NCBI GenBank assembly: GCA_014534385.1
Contig: JACVRP010000149.1
Location: 1-8,309 of the forward strand
Direction of reading: 5' to 3'
Length of the DNA: 8,309 nucleotides
Origin: Cyanobacteria bacterium Co-bin13
Lineage (GTDB): Bacteria; Cyanobacteriota; Cyanobacteriia; Phormidesmidales; Phormidesmidaceae
Part shown: in pieces, positions 1 to 5,206 of the stretch
How the letters are laid out: the number at the start of each line of letters is the position of its first letter
Numbering within the stretch: position 1 is the stretch's first letter
Translations under genes and position numbers: made by a program
Notes under the pieces: model-generated
What the model was told of the DNA's origin: nothing
What the model saw: only the letters and a program-made list of their open reading frames with translations
Databases searched by the model: none

Positions 1-39
1 ACCTAGGGCTGCCACAGCAGCTAGAGCGATGTGCTTCAT
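1..39 (-). CDS. 5' end of an unidentified gene, probably secreted (partial)
   Basis: On the minus strand an ATG at 39-37 opens a frame that stays open to the window edge and reads MKHIALAAVAALG. A lysine near the start followed by an alanine/leucine/valine-rich run is what the beginning of a Sec signal peptide looks like. A GGA seven bases upstream of the ATG is a weak ribosome-binding candidate. The gene would follow the GspE-like gene on the same strand about 400 bp away, with a terminator-like hairpin between them, so it is probably its own transcription unit. Only 13 codons are visible, so neither family nor function can be given, and a chance open frame cannot be excluded. Confidence 0.45.
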   Translation of the reverse strand, partial: MKHIALAAVAALG

Positions 40-101
40 AAATGCATCCAGTAAGGAACACTGTGAGATTTATGCAAGCAGTCTAGAGCATCTGCTTCAA
101 A
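18..101. repeat. Imperfect direct repeat pair spanning a start codon
   Basis: Read on the minus strand, the segment around the start codon of the left-edge gene (about 42-18) is repeated upstream at about 103-79. The two copies align with 22 identities, two mismatches and two single-base gaps. The shared core is TGAAGCA followed by GCTCTAG and CTG. The upstream copy has TTG in place of the ATG and soon meets a stop, so it is not a second gene. The upstream copy also lies within a small inverted repeat, AAGCAG (76-81) and CTGCTT (92-97). Confidence 0.45.
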
Positions 102-194
102 AACCAAGGTATTTCTTATCACCTCAAACCGGGTGATAGGCCCCCCTTCTATGAAGCTTTTGTGAACGGCTAGATGAGCTACCACGAAACTATA

Positions 195-234
195 GAAAAA
201 AGACTGGAAATGTGCTTTTTGCCATACCTAGTCT
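195..234 (-). terminator. Candidate intrinsic terminator
   Basis: On the minus strand AGACTAGG (234-227) can pair with CCAGTCT (207-201) with one bulged A, and the stem runs straight into a run of T (200-196, with one more T inside the stem). The loop is long, about 19 bases. The structure lies roughly 200 bases after the stop of the GspE-like gene and before the left-edge gene, where a terminator would be expected. A run of five T also follows the stem on the plus strand, so it could work in both directions. Confidence 0.4.
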
Positions 235-409
235 GTTTTTCTCATTTCAACCTTAGATTTTGGGCCAACCGTTTTTTATTCGCCCACATTAAAAAACAGC
301 TTTCACCAGATCCTAAAAACCGAAGCCGCCCAAGGAAAATATCCCTACCTTTTCCCAAGAGAACTGTTTTTTATTGCTTTTTAGAGTTAGTAGCCGGGGC
401 CTAAAAGCT

Positions 410-421
410 GTGCTATAGCAC
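410..421. repeat. 12-bp perfect palindrome after gspE stop
   Basis: GTGCTATAGCAC is fully self-complementary and lies 17 bases beyond the stop codon of the GspE-like gene. Read on the minus strand it can form a stem flanked by GCT and AGC (with three bulged G) and is followed by four T, so it may act as a weak terminator or a 3'-end stabilising hairpin. No protein binding can be claimed from the sequence. Confidence 0.35.
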
Positions 422-437
422 CCCAGCACGCTCCGGG

Positions 438-2138
438 TTAGGTGGCAGCAATCGCTGGCGTCTCTGGGGTATTGGGCAAAAGCTGAATGTAGTCAGAATC
501 GCTGCTTGAATGTCGAATCAGGGCACTGCGAGGCAGCACTCTGAGCACCTCTTCAACGGTGGTTATGCCCGACAATATCTTCTCAACGGCAGCATTACGG
601 AAAGACATAAAGCCTACTTTGTGCAGGTGGCGGTGGAGCTGAGTCATGGTGCCGTCGTACATAATTTCGCGAATGCGATCGTCTACCTCTAGCAATTCAA
701 CAATCGCTTCTCGGCCCAGGTAGCCCGACTGAAAACAGTGGCTGCAACCCTTGCCCTGCTGCCAGTTGGCCTGGGCGATCTGTTTTTTGTCGAGCCCCAA
801 GAGCTTAATTCCCTGTGGGTTGGGGCTAGCCGGTTCAGTGCAGTGGGGGCACACTCGGCGCACCAGCCGCTGGGCTACCACGCCCAGCAGTGCATCGCTA
901 ATTAAGCCGGTGTCGGGGCCAATATCTTTGATGCGGGGAATGGCCCCGACGGCATCGTTGGTGTGCAGGGTGGTAAAGACCAGGTGCCCGGTTAGAGCTG
1001 CCCGAACTGCGGTCTCGGCAGTAGCATGATCTCGCACTTCCCCGACCATGATGATGTCAGGGTCTTGCCGCAGGATGGCCCGCAGCCCAGCGGCAAAGGT
1101 CATGCCTGCGGCCTCGTTGACCTGGGTTTGGGTGATGCAGGGCAGCACGTACTCTACGGGGTCTTCCACGGTCACTACATTGACATCTTCGGTGGCAATT
1201 TCCTGCAGGCTGGTGTAGAGGGTGCTGGTTTTGCCGGAGCCGGTGGGGCCCGTGAAGATAATCAGGCCCTGGGGCTGCTGCAGCCAGGTTTTGTAAGTTG
1301 CTAGCGCCTTGGGCGGAAAGCCTAGCCTATCGACGGTGGAAAAGGGATTTTGGCGGGGCAGCAGCCGGACGACGGCCTTCTCGCCGCCGACGCAGGGCAG
1401 GGTGCTAACCCGCATGTCCATATCCAAGTCCCCATCTTGGCCCACTAGGGCGTACTGCTCACCGATCCGGCCATCTTGGGGGCGACGGCTGTCGGCAATG
1501 TCCATGCTGGCCATGACTTTTAAGGCGACCACCACCCGCCGACCAATGTCTAGTGGCAGTGTGGTGATGTTGCGCAATACTCCATCAATGCGGTAGCGCA
1601 CCCGCAGGCCGCCCTCGGTAGGCTCCATGTGAATGTCGCTGGCTCGGTGTCGCAGGGCGCTGGAGATAATGGCTTTGATCCGCTCTAGCTGGCCTTCGGC
1701 TTTGGCTAGAAAGATTTCTGTGGTTTCCCCCACGTCTTCCTGCATCTGCTCCCCGGTGAGGGGATCTAGGAGCGGGTTGGCGTGGATTTGGCTCATGTCG
1801 AGCGAGCGGCCGTGGTGCCAGGCGCGATAGCTCTTGGCGGTGATGGGAACGATGCGAATGTCGCTGAGGCTGCGATCGCACAGCTGCTGCACCGTTTCCT
1901 CGGAAATGGCGACCGGGCTGCCCAGGTAAAAGCAGTTTTGCCACAGCAACAGGGGAATTACTGGCGGCAGCGTCTGCCCCGGAAACAGCTGGAAGAAGCG
2001 GCTGCAAACCTCTTCATCTAGCAGCGCCAGGTTGAGGCTGCCCTGCTCGTTGCACAGCAGCTTGAGCGCGCCTTCACAGGTGATTTCTCCTCGCTTGAGC
2101 TGCCGCCAGGCAGAAATGGTCCAAGAGGGGGTTTGCAT
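438..2138 (-). CDS. gspE: GspE/PulE/PilB-type secretion ATPase
   Basis: This 566-residue protein is a cytoplasmic AAA-like hexameric ATPase of the type II secretion/type IV pilus family, which powers pseudopilus or pilus assembly at the inner membrane. The family motifs appear in order: an N2-type region near 167-188 (SDIHMEPTEGG), Walker A GPTGSGKT at 297-304, Asp box around 319-330 (VEDPVEY), Walker B with E367 in GEVRD, His box around 384-394 (HLVFTTLHTND), and a zinc-type tetracysteine C430/C433 and C465/C468. All catalytic motifs look intact, so it should be an active assembly-type ATPase rather than PilT, which lacks the tetracysteine. The N-terminus before the core, about 150 residues, is shorter than I would expect of a main PilB, so it may be the second, GspE-like paralogue. 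The ATG is preceded by GAGG ten bases upstream, with a HIP1 octamer between. No other gsp or pil genes are visible. Confidence 0.92.
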   Translation of the reverse strand: MQTPSWTISAWRQLKRGEITCEGALKLLCNEQGSLNLALLDEEVCSRFFQLFPGQTLPPVIPLLLWQNCFYLGSPVAISEETVQQLCDRSLSDIRIVPITAKSYRAWHHGRSLDMSQIHANPLLDPLTGEQMQEDVGETTEIFLAKAEGQLERIKAIISSALRHRASDIHMEPTEGGLRVRYRIDGVLRNITTLPLDIGRRVVVALKVMASMDIADSRRPQDGRIGEQYALVGQDGDLDMDMRVSTLPCVGGEKAVVRLLPRQNPFSTVDRLGFPPKALATYKTWLQQPQGLIIFTGPTGSGKTSTLYTSLQEIATEDVNVVTVEDPVEYVLPCITQTQVNEAAGMTFAAGLRAILRQDPDIIMVGEVRDHATAETAVRAALTGHLVFTTLHTNDAVGAIPRIKDIGPDTGLISDALLGVVAQRLVRRVCPHCTEPASPNPQGIKLLGLDKKQIAQANWQQGKGCSHCFQSGYLGREAIVELLEVDDRIREIMYDGTMTQLHRHLHKVGFMSFRNAAVEKILSGITTVEEVLRVLPRSALIRHSSSDSDYIQLLPNTPETPAIAAT

Positions 2139-2146
2139 GCGATCGC
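2139..2146. repeat. HIP1 octamer adjoining the gspE start codon
   Basis: GCGATCGC occupies the eight bases immediately before the ATG of the GspE-like gene, between its GAGG ribosome-binding candidate and the start codon. The octamer is a known, highly over-represented cyanobacterial word. Its placement in the translation initiation region is unusual compared with the other copies in this window, which are inside coding sequence. Confidence 0.9.
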
Positions 2147-2173
2147 ATCCTCAAAACTGACAAGTCTGAGCCA

Positions 2174-2209
2174 GATACTCTGGGCGCATTAGCTGCCGCC
2201 CAGAATATC
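2174..2209 (-). terminator. Strong hairpin between phoX and gspE
   Basis: TCTGGGCG (2179-2186) and CGCCCAGA (2197-2204) form a perfect 8-bp GC-rich stem with a 10-base loop. After one C/A mismatch the stem continues for four more pairs, GATA with TATC (2174-2177, 2206-2209). It lies about 57 bases past the phoX stop and 35 bases before the GspE-like start. No T-run follows on the minus strand, so it is either a terminator without a U-tract, an mRNA 3'-end stabiliser for phoX, or a leader structure for the next gene. Confidence 0.5.
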
Positions 2210-2265
2210 CAGTCAGAGGTTACCCGCTATATTGACTTAAAAAACCGGCATTTAGGATTCGGCCC

Positions 2266-4161
2266 TTACGAACCGATGATGCCGCCATCCTTCTTCGTGA
2301 TCACGATGGTCGCATCCCGAGGAACCCTGCCGCTGCCGGTAGGTGCCGGGAAGTTTGTCACGGTTGGGTCGCCATCCCCCGGATGCTGGAGGTTGACAAA
2401 CATGGTGCGACGGTCAGGGGTGACCGTGACGCCAGTTACCTCACAGCCCGTTACCCCGGAGAAGATGCGGCGAATCTCACCTGTGTTGGTGTCGGCCACC
2501 AGCATCTGGTCATTGAGCCGCACCCCGTTGACGGTCGGCTGGGTGCCATCGGTCTGAATAAACAGACGGCCATCGGTATCTCCCCAGAGACCATCGGGGC
2601 TGCCAAAGGCGCTCTGATCCGTGTTGTGGGTGTCTTGAGCCAGGACGAAGATATCCCACCGGAAGGTGGTGCCCACATGCTGGTCGCTGTCGCGCCACTT
2701 GATAATGTGGCCCCAGGGGTTAGGCCCTAGGGGGTTAGGGGCATTGGTGTTGTCGGCAGTGCGCGCTGTGTTGTTTGTGAGGGTGCAGTAGACATCCTCA
2801 TTGCTAGCAGTCGCGATCCACTCCGGACGATCCATCTTCGTCGCGCCGACGGCATCGGCAGCCAGTCGGGTGTAGGTCAGCACCTCGGCCTGGTTGTTAA
2901 ACTTAGCCCTCAACGCCGGGTTGTTGATGGTCAACTCGATCCAGTTGCCGGTACCGTTGTCGTTAAACTTAGCCACATAGAGCTTGCCCTGGTCCAGTGG
3001 GCTGATGCCGCGAGCCCGCATCGACCGCCAGTTGCTGTCTGACACGAACTTGTAGATGTAGTCAAAGCGCTCATCATCGCCCATATAGACTACGGCACGA
3101 CCGCCCCTGCCGATCACCAGCTCAGCATTTTCGTGTTTGATGCGGCCCAGTGCCGTGCGCTTGACCGGCGTTTGGGAGCTGTCCATCGGGTCAATCTCGA
3201 CTACCCAGCCAAAGCGGTTCTCTTCGTTTCTGTAGCTGGGGTTAGAAAGGTCAAAGCGCGGATCAAACAGGTGCCAGCCATAGCCAAATCCGGCGGCAGC
3301 AAAGCCATAGCGCCGCTGGGCCTCGGTCGGAGTCCAATCGCCGGTCGCGCCAAAATAGCCGTTGAAGTTTTCCTCACAGGTGAGGTAGGTGCCCCAGGGG
3401 GTGTAGCCGTTGGCGCAGTTGTTTAGGGTGCCCAGGGGAGCGTTGCCGGCTGACGTCCGCAGTAGAGGGCTGTTGGCAGCAGGACCGCTGAAGGTGACGG
3501 GCGTATTGCCGTGGATGCGGCGAGCATTTTTACTGCTGACGACCTGCCACTTGCCATTGGTCTTTTTGATCTCAACAACGGCCACCCCGTGGGCGTGCTG
3601 AGAGAGGCGCACATCTTCGAGGCTGGTGGGGGCCAGCTTGCCCAGGATGTGGGGATTGGTGCCGTACTCGTGGTTGATGGCCAGCATGCCGTGGTCGTTG
3701 CCATTGCCGATGGGGAAAAACCACATACCGTCGTGGCCAATACCCACCTGCTGGGTCTGCTGAGCCGCTGTGGGGCGGCTGTTGGGGTCGCCCGTATACT
3801 CAGGGCCACCGGGCTGAATGGGGGTGCCCCAGGGGATTAACACCTCGTACTGATAGGCCGACGAGATGGTGGGCACAGGACCGGCAGCATTAGCAGCGGG
3901 TACGGCTGGGAAGTTGAATAGGCGGCTGCCTGCCTGTGCGATCGCAGTACCTGCCCCGGCACCCGCCTGACCAGCCTGCGGCGCGGTTGCGGCAGCGGCA
4001 GCCTGCACCAGCGCCTTGTTGCCAGCCAGAGCTGCTAAAAAGCCAGTGGCCGAAAGAGCAGCTCCCCGAGCGAGCACGTTGCGGCGAGACATCCGAGCCC
4101 GCAGTACGTCCTCAAAAGAGCGGTTGTTTGACCGATTACTACTACCATTATCGTGAATCAC
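2266..4161 (-). CDS. phoX: PhoX-family Tat-exported alkaline phosphatase
   Basis: The product hydrolyses organic phosphate esters outside the cytoplasm to release phosphate; characterised PhoX enzymes use an iron/calcium cofactor. I start it at the GTG at 4161, giving 631 residues, because AGGAG (4173-4169 on the minus strand) lies seven bases upstream. The longest open frame begins 33 codons earlier at 4260 but has no comparable site. Near the N-terminus a twin-arginine signal SRRNVLARG (25-33) is followed by an alanine-rich hydrophobic stretch to about 57, so export folded via Tat is expected. PhoX/DUF839-type motifs include INHEYG (162-167), TCEEN with C262 (likely iron ligand by family analogy), HENAEL (343-348), GDDERFDYIYKF (361-372), SPDGLWGDTDGRLF (521-534) and NLQHPGD (590-596). 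Length and motifs indicate an intact enzyme. It lies downstream of a secreted unknown preceded by a Pho-box-like array, fitting phosphate-starvation control. Confidence 0.92.
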   Translation of the reverse strand: MIHDNGSSNRSNNRSFEDVLRARMSRRNVLARGAALSATGFLAALAGNKALVQAAAAATAPQAGQAGAGAGTAIAQAGSRLFNFPAVPAANAAGPVPTISSAYQYEVLIPWGTPIQPGGPEYTGDPNSRPTAAQQTQQVGIGHDGMWFFPIGNGNDHGMLAINHEYGTNPHILGKLAPTSLEDVRLSQHAHGVAVVEIKKTNGKWQVVSSKNARRIHGNTPVTFSGPAANSPLLRTSAGNAPLGTLNNCANGYTPWGTYLTCEENFNGYFGATGDWTPTEAQRRYGFAAAGFGYGWHLFDPRFDLSNPSYRNEENRFGWVVEIDPMDSSQTPVKRTALGRIKHENAELVIGRGGRAVVYMGDDERFDYIYKFVSDSNWRSMRARGISPLDQGKLYVAKFNDNGTGNWIELTINNPALRAKFNNQAEVLTYTRLAADAVGATKMDRPEWIATASNEDVYCTLTNNTARTADNTNAPNPLGPNPWGHIIKWRDSDQHVGTTFRWDIFVLAQDTHNTDQSAFGSPDGLWGDTDGRLFIQTDGTQPTVNGVRLNDQMLVADTNTGEIRRIFSGVTGCEVTGVTVTPDRRTMFVNLQHPGDGDPTVTNFPAPTGSGRVPRDATIVITKKDGGIIGS

Positions 4162-4168
4162 TTGCACT

Positions 4169-4173
4169 CTCCT
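4169..4173 (-). promoter_or_regulatory. Shine-Dalgarno that decides the phoX start
   Basis: On the minus strand AGGAG, inside a longer purine run GAGAGGAGA, stands seven bases before the GTG at 4161. It is one of the best ribosome-binding sites in the window. It places the Tat motif at residue 25, whereas the longer reading would bury the signal nearly 60 residues inside the protein. Confidence 0.75.
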
Positions 4174-4188
4174 CTCATGTTTAAACCC

Positions 4189-4212
4189 GTTGTCTTCGAA
4201 CCTGCTGACAAC
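4189..4212. repeat. Inverted repeat in the phoX leader
   Basis: GTTGTC (4189-4194) and GACAAC (4207-4212) form a perfect 6-bp inverted repeat with a 12-base loop, 27 bases upstream of the phoX GTG. The ribosome-binding site lies outside the stem, so it need not block translation. It may be a leader hairpin, an operator, or chance. Confidence 0.3.
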
Positions 4213-4265
4213 ACAAATTAGAAACGGATTACCCGCTTGCTTTGAGTCAGCGCACAGCAAACAGA

Positions 4266-4283
4266 TTCAGTTCCAAAACTGAA
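4266..4283. repeat. Compact perfect inverted repeat upstream of phoX
   Basis: TTCAGTT (4266-4272) and AACTGAA (4277-4283) are exact reverse complements with a 4-base spacer, CCAA. The element is about 105 bp upstream of the phoX start and 107 bp downstream of the preceding gene. An 18-bp dyad of this form fits an operator for a dimeric regulator. It could also be a small RNA hairpin, but no T-run follows in the direction of transcription. Confidence 0.4.
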
Positions 4284-4336
4284 CTACTTACGCAGCACTA
4301 CGTTTCTAAATCCAAGGAATTCTGAAGGTGAGCCTG

Positions 4337-4367
4337 TTAATAAGCGGCTACGCTAAGCGGCTATTAA
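4337..4367. repeat. 13-bp-period direct repeat within a dyad
   Basis: TAAGCGGCTA occurs twice exactly, at 4341-4350 and 4354-4363, separated by CGC. The pair is framed by TTAATA (4337-4342) and TATTAA (4362-4367), which are reverse complements, so the whole element is both a tandem repeat and a rough palindrome. It lies in the gap between the secreted unknown and phoX. The 13-bp period differs from the 11-bp period of Pho boxes, so another factor is implied if it binds one. Confidence 0.45.
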
Positions 4368-4390
4368 TCTCTCGGCTGCATCAAGCAGAA

Positions 4391-4981
4391 TCAATCTAAA
4401 TAGCTGAGGTAGGGCTGGGCGGCTACCCCAGTCAGGTGGCCCCGGTCAAAGGCTGCATCAATCTGAGCCGACTGGCCTAGCGAACTGATACTCACCGGGC
4501 TGGTGCTGCCTGACCTACCCGAGCTTCTAGCGACGATCGTCTCCTCTGATTCCTCGTGGCGCTGAAGCAGCGCGTGGGAGGCATTGTAATACCGGGCCCA
4601 GGCGCTCACTCGGGGGTTTTCCTGCCACTGGGTGCGAGAGACCGCCGTAGTGAGAATGGGAACAATTTCACCATGCCGATCCCCTACTACCACCACCTCA
4701 ACCTCTGATGGGCTAGCGCTCTGGCTGAAATAGCGATTGATCGAATCGCTCGCCATTAACTCTGCCTGGATCGCTAAATCACCGGGCAGCATTTGGCCAT
4801 AGACAGACATCTCAATAATGATTCTTTCAGTTTCTGCACGGGCAGGCTGAACCCCTTGACCCCAAAAACAGAAAAGACAGGCTGCCGCTGTCAAAAAACG
4901 GCTAGCTAAAGCCCGGTTCAGCCATGAACCTGACAATCCACATAAAGCCATACAGAGGAAGAAAGACGATTTAGAGAACAC
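4391..4981 (-). CDS. Unrecognised secreted protein, candidate Pho-regulon member
   Basis: I do not recognise this protein. As read from the GTG at 4981 it has 196 residues; an ATG at 4951 would give 186 residues and a more ordinary signal peptide. Either way a hydrophobic stretch around residues 29-41 (FLTAAACLFCFW) ends at a signal-peptidase-I-like site ARA/E after residue 49, so export by Sec is likely. The mature part begins with an alternating hydrophobic strand (ERIIIEMSVYG, 52-62), then a helix-like section and a second strand (VEVVVVGDRHG, 94-104). Residues about 147-168 are rich in serine and glycine and look flexible; there is no membrane anchor and no cysteine after the signal. A Pho-box-like array lies 52 bases upstream and phoX follows on the same strand 229 bp downstream, suggesting a role under phosphate limitation. 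Neither start has a strong ribosome-binding site, and a small ORF overlaps the start. Confidence 0.75.
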   Translation of the reverse strand: MFSKSSFFLCMALCGLSGSWLNRALASRFLTAAACLFCFWGQGVQPARAETERIIIEMSVYGQMLPGDLAIQAELMASDSINRYFSQSASPSEVEVVVVGDRHGEIVPILTTAVSRTQWQENPRVSAWARYYNASHALLQRHEESEETIVARSSGRSGSTSPVSISSLGQSAQIDAAFDRGHLTGVAAQPYLSYLD

Positions 4982-5018
4982 AGACGGGCATTTCTTTCGC
5001 CCCGGTCAATGCTCTCAT
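4971..5018 (-). CDS. Possible 15-codon leader ORF overlapping the next start
   Basis: On the minus strand an ATG at 5018 is preceded by GAGG with a 5-base spacer, a better ribosome-binding site than that of the annotated gene. It encodes MRALTGAKEMPVCVL and stops with TAA at 4973-4971, overlapping the GTG start at 4981 in another frame and ending 19 bases before the alternative ATG at 4951. It could be a leader peptide coupling translation to the secreted protein, or the true start of that gene if the sequence holds a small indel. If transcription starts just past the Pho-box-like array, this ATG may lie too close to the promoter to be translated. Confidence 0.3.
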   Translation of the reverse strand: MRALTGAKEMPVCVL

Positions 5019-5033
5019 GCTTACCTCAATTAC

Positions 5034-5063
5034 GGGTAAAGCCAGGGTTAAGTAAAGTTCAAT
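5034..5063 (-). promoter_or_regulatory. Pho-box-like array (PhoB/SphR-type binding site)
   Basis: Read on the minus strand, CTTAACCC (5052-5045), spacer TGG, CTTTACCC (5041-5034) form two 8-bp direct repeats 11 bp apart. A third, weaker unit ATTGAACT (5063-5056) precedes them in the same phase with a 3-base spacer. Cyanobacterial Pho boxes are direct repeats of words related to CTTAACCT with 3-bp spacers; the first two units match this at seven and six of eight positions, the third at five. The array ends 52 bases before the GTG of the secreted unknown and points towards it and phoX. I see no convincing -10 element downstream. Confidence 0.7.
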
Positions 5064-5068
5064 AGAAA

Positions 5069-5110
5069 CTAAAAACACCTTAGCTTTGGGGTATGCTGGA
5101 GCGTTTTTAG
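5069..5110. repeat. 8-bp inverted repeat next to the Pho-box-like array
   Basis: CTAAAAAC (5069-5076) and GTTTTTAG (5103-5110) are exact reverse complements with a 26-base spacer. The element lies about 97 bases past the stop of the hydroxylase gene and just upstream of the Pho-box-like array. On the minus strand the second arm is T-rich and is followed by TTTCT, so it could end the hydroxylase transcript, although the loop is long and the stem AT-rich. An operator is an alternative. Confidence 0.3.
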
Positions 5111-5206
5111 GAAGATGCAGCTAATGAGCCATTTGTCTACTGCTTATGCTTAGGAAAATATAAACAGGCCGACGTCTTCCTTGCTGGGTTAAGAACCGTA
5201 ACAGGG

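Larger units (their letters stand above)
40..437. other. Gene-free AT-rich stretch between gspE-like gene and left-edge gene
   Basis: This stretch of about 400 bases carries no gene I can support. It holds a perfect 7-bp inverted repeat, TATCACC (117-123) and GGTGATA (132-138) with an 8-base loop; a terminator-like hairpin at 195-234; and a 12-bp perfect palindrome GTGCTATAGCAC at 410-421, just past the stop of the GspE-like gene. It presumably contains the 3' untranslated region of that gene and the promoter of the left-edge gene. I see no clear -35/-10 pair and no Pho-box-like repeats here. Confidence 0.5.

Noticed and set aside
2..136. Plus-strand open frame of 44 codons running in from the left edge
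   Set aside because: It shows no recognisable features, and the minus-strand signal-peptide-like start over the same bases is more convincing and agrees with the strand of all other genes.
174..404. Plus-strand ORF of 76 codons in the left gene-free stretch
   Set aside because: It has no ribosome-binding site, reads across the terminator-like hairpin, and its composition (many Phe, Arg, Lys, Pro, no ordered segments) looks like translated AT-rich non-coding DNA.
751..2021. Several plus-strand ORFs and one minus-strand ORF overlapping the GspE-like gene
   Set aside because: The real frame carries every ATPase motif; the others are composition-driven shadows without initiation signals.
2236..2268. 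T-run just past the phoX stop as an intrinsic terminator
   Set aside because: Only a short bulged stem can be drawn and it is about nine bases from the T-run; the 2174-2209 hairpin is the better candidate 3' structure.
2276..3840. ORFs of 60-128 codons overlapping phoX in other frames
   Set aside because: phoX motifs run without interruption through the region; the overlaps have no motifs of their own.
4162..4260. 33-codon N-terminal extension of phoX
   Set aside because: The upstream start has no ribosome-binding site, whereas AGGAG is seven bases before the GTG at 4161 and gives a normal Tat signal position.
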